This document shows positions 7,230 to 13,246 of a stretch of 13,246 nt of DNA, in pieces. Below the pieces are notes generated by a model that had not been told where the DNA came from, searched no databases, and worked only from the letters and a program-made list of their open reading frames with translations. The stretch comes from JBJXDT01 sp046153505 (GTDB lineage: Bacteria; Pseudomonadota; Gammaproteobacteria; Burkholderiales; Methylophilaceae). A program made the position numbers and the translations under genes. Numbering within the stretch: position 1 is the stretch's first letter; each line of letters opens with the position of its first letter. Location of the stretch: contig JBJXDT010000101.1 of NCBI GenBank assembly GCA_046153505.1, positions 1 through 13,246 of the forward strand, read 5' to 3'.

Positions 7230-7901
7230 TTAAGCTAGTTTATTTGTAGTTTGTTGAGCATGTTCAACAGGCCATTTTTTGACAACTGCTAGTACATCAG
7301 CAAACGTTTGGAACTTGTGGTGTTTGATATTGTTTTTCTCGCAGTGTTTGATGAGCGAACCTTTAGCAAATACAATGTCTGCCATGCTGGAAATGCAAGC
7401 ATCTGACTTACCATCACCAATGAGAACGATTGGGCCAATCGCATCAATCGCAAGCTCGCGCGCTACTGCACATTTGCACATGCCATTGCCACCCTTACAG
7501 TCTGCTTTTATTAGCGGAAAGCTCATCTTAATGCCACTTGTAGTAAAGTTTAGGTGATTGGAGTACACAGGAATTTCAGGCCAGCCGGCATTTTTCGTTG
7601 CAACTTTAATGGCGTGGTCTAAGCCGTCGCTGGCGATAACCAGTTTGGCAAATTGTGTTACGTGTTTATAAAAGGGCAGGAAGCTGGCATCGAGTTGAAT
7701 TCCTCTGAAGAAACTTTCTAGAGCGATGTTGTCTGCTTGCACCATGTCAATTTGGCGTGACATACATTCTACTGCGGTAATTTTGCCATCAAGCCATTCT
7801 TGTTCAATATCTTCCCATGAAGGGTCGGCAAATTTCTCTAACATTGCATCGATGGTATCTTTTACTGAGATTGTCCCATCAAAGTCTACGATAAATAGCA
7901 T
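7230..7901 (-). CDS. HAD-superfamily phosphatase (subfamily IB, MtnX-like)
   Basis: A 223-residue HAD phosphatase. Motif I is DFDGT with nucleophile Asp6 and acid Asp8, motif II is SDG (Ser91) and motif III/IV is GDGKSD (Asp163, Asp167). The helical cap (about 14-80) and a cysteine-bearing loop (Cys135, Cys142, Cys144 in ADCKGGNGMCKC) resemble the 2,3-diketo-5-methylthiopentyl-1-phosphate phosphatase family (MtnX-like). No other methionine-salvage gene is nearby, so that substrate is unlikely here. It is the first gene of the operon, with AAGGAA 5 bases before the ATG, and is followed after 20 bp by the aminotransferase. It probably removes phosphate from an intermediate of that pathway. The substrate is unknown. 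Confidence 0.87.
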   Translation of the reverse strand: MLFIVDFDGTISVKDTIDAMLEKFADPSWEDIEQEWLDGKITAVECMSRQIDMVQADNIALESFFRGIQLDASFLPFYKHVTQFAKLVIASDGLDHAIKVATKNAGWPEIPVYSNHLNFTTSGIKMSFPLIKADCKGGNGMCKCAVARELAIDAIGPIVLIGDGKSDACISSMADIVFAKGSLIKHCEKNNIKHHKFQTFADVLAVVKKWPVEHAQQTTNKLA

Positions 7902-8033
7902 GCGCTTCCTTAAAAATGTTTCGTGTATTTTAATCCCATCAGCTTACAAAAAACTTACTAATATTGGCATGGCAAACTATAGTAAGATAAAGCCCTTAAG
8001 GCGCGATTAATTGTATATAAAGCAAGGATAATC
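7902..8033. promoter_or_regulatory. Divergent promoter region: biosynthetic operon / two-component genes
   Basis: These 132 bp must drive the minus-strand operon (HAD phosphatase first) and the plus-strand regulator pair. Plus-strand candidates are TTGGCA (7964-7969) with GATAAA (7986-7991, spacer 16), and TATAGT at 7979-7984 with a poor -35. A minus-strand TAAAAT hexamer lies near 7930. None is strong, as expected if a regulator assists. I see no clear direct repeat of the type bound by OmpR-family regulators. Confidence 0.45.
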
Positions 8034-8705
8034 ATGAGGATTTTGCTGGTTGAGGATGACGAGGTGCTAGGTGATGCGCTCAATCAATCCCTAAAGAATG
8101 TGGGTTATGCCGTAGATTGGGCAAAGGATGGCCAATTGGCGGATGTGGCGCTGCATGACCAGTTGTACGATGCGGTTGTGTTGGATTTGGGTTTGCCAAA
8201 AATTGATGGTATAGAAGTATTACATCGTCTAAGAAAACGAAAGATATTTATCCCTGTACTTATTTTGTCTGCGCGCGAAGGTATGGACGACCGTATCAAG
8301 GCACTAGACTTGGGCGCGGATGATTATTTAACCAAACCCTTCAAATTACCCGAGCTTGAGGCAAGATTGCGCGCGCTTATTCGGCGTGCAAACCGTTCTA
8401 CCAATAGCATTATTGAATTTGGCCCATTGACGCTAGATACAAATGACCGCACGATTCGTGTCAATAATTCGCTTTTGGCGCTTTCTAAACGTGAACTTGC
8501 AGTATTGGAGCTGCTAATGTTGAGAAGCGGCCGTGTCGTGAGCAAAGATGCGTTGTTAGAAAATCTTGGCAACTGGTCTGAGGAGTTAGGCACAAATGCA
8601 ATTGAAGTCTATGTGCACCGCGTTAGAAAAAAGCTGGAGAACCATGACGTGATTATTCGCACAATGAGCGGTTCTGGTTATGTGTTGGAGCTAGCCAAAT
8701 CATGA
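8034..8705 (+). CDS. OmpR/PhoB-family response regulator (TctD/QseB-like)
   Basis: A 223-residue two-component regulator. The receiver domain (1-115) has acidic residues Asp8 and Asp9 (VEDDE), phosphorylation site Asp51 (LDLGLP), Ser79 and Lys101 (YLTKPF). The C-terminal winged-helix DNA-binding domain (about 125-221) contains SKRELAVLELL, then NAIEVYVHRVRKKL (recognition helix) and a TMSGSGYVL wing. All phosphotransfer residues are present. AAGGA lies 5 bases before the ATG. Its stop overlaps the kinase start (ATGA), so the pair is translationally coupled. It is divergent from the acyl/amino cluster and may control it. Sequence features place it near the TctD/QseB group; the signal is unknown. 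Confidence 0.95.
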   Translation: MRILLVEDDEVLGDALNQSLKNVGYAVDWAKDGQLADVALHDQLYDAVVLDLGLPKIDGIEVLHRLRKRKIFIPVLILSAREGMDDRIKALDLGADDYLTKPFKLPELEARLRALIRRANRSTNSIIEFGPLTLDTNDRTIRVNNSLLALSKRELAVLELLMLRSGRVVSKDALLENLGNWSEELGTNAIEVYVHRVRKKLENHDVIIRTMSGSGYVLELAKS

Positions 8706-10117
8706 GTAAGCCTTACTCCATTCGTAGTCAGCTTCTCAAATGGCTCCTTATTCCTATGATGTTACTGGTGGTGGTAGATTCAACTTTTCTCTACCATTTT
8801 GCTGGTAATTTGGAGCAAAAAGCTTTTGATAGGGCATTGTTGGACACTGCAAATGACATCGCACAGTTTGTAAAAGAATCTAGCGCAAAAAGATTGGTTG
8901 GCCTAGATAATGATACTAAGGAAATGTTGCTCTCAGACTCCAGCGATATGATGTTTTATGCTGTAACTGATATTAATGGTAGCGTTTTTCTGGGTGAGCC
9001 AGGAATTAGCAATAAAACAAATATACGGACAAAACCTTTTTCAGATGCTTCCTCATTTTATTTTAGTGAGTTTAAGCAACAAAGAATCCGTGTAGCGTCG
9101 TGGCCAACGACGATTAGAGTTGATGGCAAAGAGATGCAAGTTGAGATATTGGTTGCAGAAACTTTGAATAAGCGGAAACAGTTAAGCAAGCAAATACTGG
9201 CCTGGATATTGGTGCCGCAACTGTTATTGTTGCTAGCGGCTGGCTTGTTGGTGCTAGTCGGAATTAAGCGCGGTTTGGAGCCGTTATGGGAAGTGAACAA
9301 TGCGTTAGCAACCCGCTCATATCGAGATTTGGAACCGATTAAACTTACAAACACACCGCGCGAAGTGAAACGACTGATAGATTCTGCCAACAGTTTGATG
9401 AATAAATTAAATCAGGCGATTCATTCGCAGAATAGATTTATCGCGGATGCAGCACATCAACTAAGAACGCCACTTGCTGGCATTCGTGCGCAAATTGAAC
9501 TGGCGGACCAATCACAAAATGTAACTGAAATTAAGGGGCGTATTCATAAAATATCGACAAGTACCGAAAGGCTGATCCATCTAGTGAATCAGTTTCTAAC
9601 ACTCGCCAAAAACCAGCCAGAAGCAATTCACCAAATGAATTTTGAGGTGATTGATTTGGTGACAATCGTAAAAAATGTCACCAGCGAGTTGAGTGCAAAT
9701 GCGGCGATTAAAAACATCAGCTTGTTATATCATGGCGCACAGGAAAACGTCATGATATCGGGCGACAAAGCGAGAATTCATGATTTGGTGTACAACCTTA
9801 TAGATAACGCAATTAAATATACATCAAATGATGGCAAAGTAAGTGCTGAGCTTTATGCAGAGGAGGGTGAGGCTTACCTAATTGTTGAGGATAATGGTAT
9901 TGGAATTCCTGCAAAAGACCTCAAGTTGGTGTTTGAACGCTTTTATCGCGGCGACCAAAGTAGCGATTTTGGAACGGGTTTGGGCCTGGCGATTGTTAAA
10001 GAAATCGCAACACTGCACAATGCTACGGTAGAGGTTGTGAGCAAAAGTGGTGATGATGTTGAAATCAAGTCACGTGGTACAAAATTCAAGGTGAATTTTA
10101 ATTTAGTTGCGGAGTAG
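8702..10117 (+). CDS. Sensor histidine kinase (TctE/QseC-like)
   Basis: A 471-residue inner-membrane kinase partnered with the upstream regulator. Membrane segments lie at about 14-34 and 164-187 and bracket a periplasmic sensor of about 130 residues, resembling the N-terminal domain of TctE-type kinases. A HAMP-like linker (about 188-240) leads to the dimerisation domain with phospho-acceptor His252 in DAAHQLRTPL. The ATPase domain shows the N box (NLIDNAIKY, 365-373), G1 (DNGIGIP, 397-403), F box (FERFYRGD) and G2 (GTGLGLAI, 424-431). All are intact. TctE relatives often respond to organic acids, but no tricarboxylate transporter is nearby, so the ligand is open. The last 20 bases overlap the end of trhO on the opposite strand. 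Confidence 0.95.
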   Translation: MSKPYSIRSQLLKWLLIPMMLLVVVDSTFLYHFAGNLEQKAFDRALLDTANDIAQFVKESSAKRLVGLDNDTKEMLLSDSSDMMFYAVTDINGSVFLGEPGISNKTNIRTKPFSDASSFYFSEFKQQRIRVASWPTTIRVDGKEMQVEILVAETLNKRKQLSKQILAWILVPQLLLLLAAGLLVLVGIKRGLEPLWEVNNALATRSYRDLEPIKLTNTPREVKRLIDSANSLMNKLNQAIHSQNRFIADAAHQLRTPLAGIRAQIELADQSQNVTEIKGRIHKISTSTERLIHLVNQFLTLAKNQPEAIHQMNFEVIDLVTIVKNVTSELSANAAIKNISLLYHGAQENVMISGDKARIHDLVYNLIDNAIKYTSNDGKVSAELYAEEGEAYLIVEDNGIGIPAKDLKLVFERFYRGDQSSDFGTGLGLAIVKEIATLHNATVEVVSKSGDDVEIKSRGTKFKVNFNLVAE

Positions 10118-11066
10118 CTTTGTTATTTTGCTGCTCGCCAATATGCGATTCACCGCGTTTTTTGGCCAGAATGACTTGTTTTTGGCGCTCGGTTAGGCTT
10201 GCACGCTTATCCTCGGTTAAGCTGTCGAAGCAGTGCGGACATGAGATGCCTGGCGTGTATTTTTCGCTTTTAAGCTCTTCAGACGAAAGTGGCATGCGGC
10301 AGGCGTAGCACTGGTCAAATTCACCCACTGCTAAACCATGTTTTACCGCCACGCGTTGGTCAAACACAAAACATTCGCCATCCCACATACTTTGCTCTTC
10401 AGGAACAGTTTCAAGATATTTTAAAATACCTCCTTGCAAGTGATAAACGTTTTCAAACCCTTGCATCTTCATAAAGCTAGAGGCCTTCTCGCAGCGAATG
10501 CCCCCTGTGCAAAACATCGCCACTTTTTTATGTTTGTTGACATCTAAATTTTCGGCAACAAACTTTGGAAACTCTCTAAAAGTAGTGGTTTTTGGGTCGA
10601 CAGCGCCTTTAAATGTGCCAATATGCACCTCGTAATCGTTGCGCGTATCCAGCAAAATCACGTCTGGGTCACTAATTAAAGCGTTCCAATCTTCTGGCGC
10701 AACGTAAGTGCCAACGACCTTATTCGGGTTGACTTCTGGCAAGCCCATAGTCACAATTTCTTTTTTAAGCTTCACCTTCATTCGGTAAAAAGGATGCTCG
10801 TTTGCGTAAGACTCTTTATGTTCTAAAAGCGCAAATTTACCCTCAAATAAGGCGTCAGTGCGTAGATAATGTAATACCGCTTTAATCTCATCAGGTAACC
10901 CAGCGATAGTGCCATTAATACCCTCATGGGCAAGTAAAAGTGTGCCTTTAATATGATGCGCCTGGCAAGTCGCCAAGATTGGTGCTTGATAATCGGCAAA
11001 GTTAGGGATGCTGACAAATTGATAAAGCGCAGCGGTAAGATATTTTCCTGGATATATTTGCGACAT
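10098..11066 (-). CDS. trhO: tRNA uridine-34 hydroxylase (rhodanese-like, YceA family)
   Basis: A 322-residue TrhO enzyme, which uses O2 to hydroxylate wobble uridine-34 of certain tRNAs to 5-hydroxyuridine, the precursor of cmo5U or mo5U. An N-terminal ferredoxin-like domain has the family motif AHEGINGTIAG. A rhodanese domain follows (DTRNDYEV), with active-site Cys186 in FCTGGIRC (second Cys192) and GGILKYLE. A C-terminal zinc-ribbon-like pair CYAC (253, 256) and CPHC (276, 279) follows. I chose the ATG at 11066; the frame extends five codons to a TTG at 11081. Neither start has a strong ribosome binding site, but family homology begins after the ATG. It overlaps the kinase gene by 20 bp at the 3' end. 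A perfect FNR-type palindrome lies upstream. Confidence 0.93.
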   Translation of the reverse strand: MSQIYPGKYLTAALYQFVSIPNFADYQAPILATCQAHHIKGTLLLAHEGINGTIAGLPDEIKAVLHYLRTDALFEGKFALLEHKESYANEHPFYRMKVKLKKEIVTMGLPEVNPNKVVGTYVAPEDWNALISDPDVILLDTRNDYEVHIGTFKGAVDPKTTTFREFPKFVAENLDVNKHKKVAMFCTGGIRCEKASSFMKMQGFENVYHLQGGILKYLETVPEEQSMWDGECFVFDQRVAVKHGLAVGEFDQCYACRMPLSSEELKSEKYTPGISCPHCFDSLTEDKRASLTERQKQVILAKKRGESHIGEQQNNKATPQLN

Positions 11067-11098
11067 GAGACTTGATATCAATGCACTGTTAAAGCATC

Positions 11099-11127
11099 AT
11101 TTTAACATTTTTGTGTACATAGTTAAA
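11099..11127 (-). promoter_or_regulatory. Candidate trhO promoter (extended -10)
   Basis: Read on the minus strand, TTTAAC (11127-11122) is followed after 17 bases by TAAAAT (11104-11099), preceded by TG at 11107-11106 (extended -10). It lies 32 bases upstream of the ATG at 11066. Confidence 0.45.
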
Positions 11128-11136
11128 TCTTACTGG

Positions 11137-11150
11137 TTGATTTACATCAA
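11137..11150. promoter_or_regulatory. Perfect FNR/Anr-type binding palindrome
   Basis: TTGAT-TTAC-ATCAA matches the FNR consensus (TTGAT-N4-ATCAA) at all ten defined bases. Its centre is about 77 bp before the trhO ATG, and about 51 bp upstream of the start point predicted from the candidate -10. That is neither of the classic activator positions (41.5 or 61.5), so direction of control is unclear. It lies just after the fhcC stop. Confidence 0.55.
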
Positions 11151-11159
11151 GAAAAACGG

Positions 11160-11834
11160 TTATTGCTGAAATACTAAAATTTCACCTGTGCCATTTTGGC
11201 TTAAATCGCCCGCAAATCGTTGCACGCGGTTATTGGCAACAGTGGCAAGTTTTGAGCTAAGTGGTAAAATTACCTTAAATAATAAACTTAGATAAGGCAG
11301 GGTGTGTACGCCGCAATCTTGAAGGGTGGCATGTAAGCTTGGTTGTTGCGCGAGTAAAATCGTGCCGCGTCTCATGCTATAACCTGTGTAAGTGCCCAGG
11401 CAACCTAATATGGTAACAGTCCCAGCTATCATGCGACTCCCCGTATAATTACCAGCGTTCCCTTCTACTAAAATTAAACCGCGACGCATATTATCACCAA
11501 GCCTATCGCCAGCATTGCCACTGCAAATAATACTGCCATTTTGCATATTGGCGCCTAAAAAATCGCCAGCATCACCTTCAATACTAATTTGCCCATTTTT
11601 CATTTGCATGCCGATATAATTAAGTTGCGTGTTACTGTTTTTAAACACAATTTGGCTGGTATCGTCGCCACTTATAGCAAAATAATCCTTTACGCTTGGT
11701 GAATTTGTATGCGGGCCAAGTTTGAGCTTGCCTATTTTCGTATGTGACAAACCCGCTAATTTGTTCGGCGTAAGTGCACTACAATTGAGTTTTAATGTAG
11801 GGTTGGATGTTAAGGTAAAAACCATAGCGCTCAT
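11160..11834 (-). CDS. fhcC: Formyltransferase/hydrolase complex subunit C (formylmethanofuran dehydrogenase subunit C homologue)
   Basis: A 224-residue structural subunit of the formyltransferase/hydrolase complex, which releases formate from formyl groups carried on the H4MPT branch in methylotrophs. The middle of the protein (about 85-163) is a right-handed helix of short Gly-rich repeats: EGDAGDFLGANMQNGSI, then SGNAGDRLGDNMRRGLI, EGNAGNYTGSRMIAGTV and GTYTGYSMRRGTI. These repeats are the hallmark of FwdC/FhcC and of glutamate synthase C-terminal domains. The start overlaps the fhcD stop (ATGA), giving tight coupling. It is somewhat shorter than the roughly 270 residues I recall for family members. 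Position and repeats make the call firm. Confidence 0.94.
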   Translation of the reverse strand: MSAMVFTLTSNPTLKLNCSALTPNKLAGLSHTKIGKLKLGPHTNSPSVKDYFAISGDDTSQIVFKNSNTQLNYIGMQMKNGQISIEGDAGDFLGANMQNGSIICSGNAGDRLGDNMRRGLILVEGNAGNYTGSRMIAGTVTILGCLGTYTGYSMRRGTILLAQQPSLHATLQDCGVHTLPYLSLLFKVILPLSSKLATVANNRVQRFAGDLSQNGTGEILVFQQ

Positions 11835-12727
11835 TTCAACACCTCATGCAATTTAAACAAGTGTGGACCAAGTTTTCCGCCATAATTGCCAGCAGAAATA
11901 CGTTTGATGCCTCCCGCAACACCCAAGCTACATGCTGCCCCAATGCCCACTTTCATCGATTTTGCAATGTCTTCAAACGTCAAGCCGTCAATCACAATTT
12001 CCATTACGCTTTCAATGTCCATGTCCAACTCAGTCTTTACTAAGCCTTTAAGTGTGGGGCAAAATGCATCGTTGGTACTGGCGAACATTTTTGGATATTT
12101 GCTTCCTACTTTTGAGCCGCTACGCACCACGCCACCTGGAAATGGCATAATTACATTTGGTACTTGCTTCATGGCGTCAATGGCGGCTTCACAGGCGGCC
12201 AGTGCTTGCGGCTGTGATTGAGCTAGCACTAAAAAGTTACCACCACCAATCGCGCGCACCATGCCTGTAGTTTCTTGGGTTAAAAACTCGCCATCCATCA
12301 CAGGAATGCGCCAATAGCGTTTACCGCCGATTAGTTTCGCCGTTTGATAGCCATCGCCAAAATATCGCAGGTGTTTACCAAGGCTAATCATGTCTTCGCT
12401 GTCAATGCCACTAAATGCAGCAGCAGTAGGGCAGGTGAGAATACATTGCCCCATGCGCGTTTCTAGTTGTTGCATCAGCACTTTACTACCCATTGCAAAC
12501 ATCAAAATGCTCACACCCACGCGACCATCCGGGGTTTCAGCCATTCTCAATTCACGCTCTATACCTGCCTCTACACCACAACCAATGACGCTGGTGGCAA
12601 AGCCCGTCATGGCGTTTGCAGCGTGATAAGCCCATTTAAGGTTTTGCGCAGTAATAATGACTCTTGTGCCTCGCATATTAAATGCCTCGGCATAAGTGTC
12701 GTCGATTTGAACGCCGTTAATTAGCAC
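11831..12727 (-). CDS. fhcD: Formylmethanofuran:tetrahydromethanopterin formyltransferase (Ftr/FhcD)
   Basis: A 298-residue Ftr, the usual length. It moves the formyl group from formyl-H4MPT to methanofuran (or its bacterial analogue) within the Fhc complex, in the formaldehyde-oxidation direction. Diagnostic stretches are INGVQIDDTYAEAFNMRGTR at the N-terminus, ATSVIGCGVEAGIE, MDGEFLTQ, NVIMPFPGGVVRSGSKVGSKY and SAGNYGGKLGPH near the C-terminus (abridged). The start codon is GTG (12727-12725): homologues begin MLINGV or MIINGV, and the start lies inside the fhcA end (11-bp overlap). It overlaps fhcC by 4 bp. Gene order and overlaps show one operon. Confidence 0.97.
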   Translation of the reverse strand: MLINGVQIDDTYAEAFNMRGTRVIITAQNLKWAYHAANAMTGFATSVIGCGVEAGIERELRMAETPDGRVGVSILMFAMGSKVLMQQLETRMGQCILTCPTAAAFSGIDSEDMISLGKHLRYFGDGYQTAKLIGGKRYWRIPVMDGEFLTQETTGMVRAIGGGNFLVLAQSQPQALAACEAAIDAMKQVPNVIMPFPGGVVRSGSKVGSKYPKMFASTNDAFCPTLKGLVKTELDMDIESVMEIVIDGLTFEDIAKSMKVGIGAACSLGVAGGIKRISAGNYGGKLGPHLFKLHEVLK

Positions 12728-13246
12728 GTGCTTTTCCTTCGTGCGTAATGATTTTACTGTTCAGCTCATCATTACTTATTTTAAAGTTATCTAATTGAAT
12801 TGTATGGTATTTATCGAAATAGGATTTAAGCCCCTTTTCTACACCTAAGTCAAAATTCGGTTTGGCTGTATGCGTGTTGCCCCACACCACTTTAATCACT
12901 TTGCCATCTTTCACTACCAATTCACCATCTTTAAACACAAAATCTGGTTTGCTAAACATGGCTTCTTTATCGGCTTGTTCGGTGTAAACGGTAATATCCG
13001 CTGCTGCACCCAAACCCAAATGTCCACGGTCATGCAAGCCAATCAGTTTGGCTGCGCCAGCTCGGGTCATGGTGGCGATTTCGTAAAGGCTATATTCGCG
13101 TTCAATAGAGGTCAGATTGCTCATGGCTTGCGCATCTAAACTTAACTTAGCAAAGGATTCGTTACGGAATGTTTTGTCCATCAATAAACGTATTAAATGT
13201 GGATAGCAAGTAAATGGCGCACCATTTGGGTGGTCGGTCGTCAGGA
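12717..13246 (-). CDS. fhcA: Formyltransferase/hydrolase complex subunit A (formylmethanofuran dehydrogenase subunit A), C-terminal part
   Basis: The C-terminal roughly 176 residues of an amidohydrolase-family subunit that hydrolyses formylmethanofuran to formate. The frame is open to the window edge, so the gene continues beyond 13246; ATG or TTG codons near 13184 are internal. The first visible residues read LTTDHPNGAPFTCYPHL, containing the conserved active-site Asp of FwdA/FhcA (TTDHPN). Further on are LMDKTFRNE, IATMTRAGAAKLIGL and GHLGLGAAADITVY, the standard amidohydrolase C-terminus. The usual order in methylotrophs is fhcB-A-D-C, so fhcB is expected just outside the window. The stop lies 11 bp inside the fhcD start region. 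Confidence 0.96.
   Translation of the reverse strand, partial: LTTDHPNGAPFTCYPHLIRLLMDKTFRNESFAKLSLDAQAMSNLTSIEREYSLYEIATMTRAGAAKLIGLHDRGHLGLGAAADITVYTEQADKEAMFSKPDFVFKDGELVVKDGKVIKVVWGNTHTAKPNFDLGVEKGLKSYFDKYHTIQLDNFKISNDELNSKIITHEGKARAN

Noticed and set aside
7230..7901. Methionine-salvage phosphatase (mtnX) as a specific function
   Set aside because: Only general family likeness supports it; no other salvage gene is present, and its operon points to another substrate.
11067..11081. TTG start extending TrhO by five residues
   Set aside because: The ATG at 11066 is a better start codon, the extra residues add no recognised family sequence, and neither site has a clear ribosome binding site.
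1..13246. CRISPR array, prophage or intact insertion sequence
   Set aside because: No regularly spaced repeats, no phage structural or integrase genes, and no intact transposase gene were found on either strand.

Overview
The window looks like a chromosomal segment of a methylotrophic betaproteobacterium, most likely Methylophilaceae (Methylotenera-like). The strongest evidence is the fhcA-fhcD-fhcC block at the right end (tetrahydromethanopterin-linked C1 oxidation). It sits in moderately AT-rich DNA with proteobacterial housekeeping genes (one-piece tmRNA, OmpA-type lipoprotein, TrhO, OmpR-type two-component pair). The genus is inferred from gene content only.

Layout. Positions 1-254 hold the 3' part of ssrA (tmRNA), beginning at the last codons of its tag reading frame and followed by a strong terminator. 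Positions 298-606 are mostly relic DNA: a hairpin resembling the right end of an IS200/IS605-type element, then a short orphan 3' coding fragment and a bidirectional terminator. Two envelope lipoprotein genes follow on the minus strand (OmpA/glycine-zipper type and DUF3568-like). On the plus strand is an exported two-domain protein, an adhesin-E-like domain joined by a charged linker to a complete alpha-carbonic anhydrase.

Positions 3410-7901 form a tight five-gene minus-strand operon. In transcription order it encodes a HAD phosphatase, a class III aminotransferase with a four-cysteine insert, an alpha/beta hydrolase, a stand-alone acyl carrier protein and a ketosynthase. It resembles a small dedicated pathway making an amine-containing, acyl-derived product. 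I do not recognise it as a named system, and it is the best candidate for something undescribed. Divergent from it, sharing a 132 bp intergenic region, is an OmpR-type response regulator and sensor kinase pair with ATGA overlap, which could regulate it.

The kinase gene overlaps tail-to-tail with trhO, encoding the O2-dependent tRNA uridine-34 hydroxylase. A perfect FNR/Anr-type palindrome lies upstream of trhO. The fhc genes follow, in order fhcA (cut by the window edge), fhcD, fhcC on the minus strand with overlapping ends. They encode parts of the formyltransferase/hydrolase complex that turns formyl-H4MPT into formate during formaldehyde oxidation.
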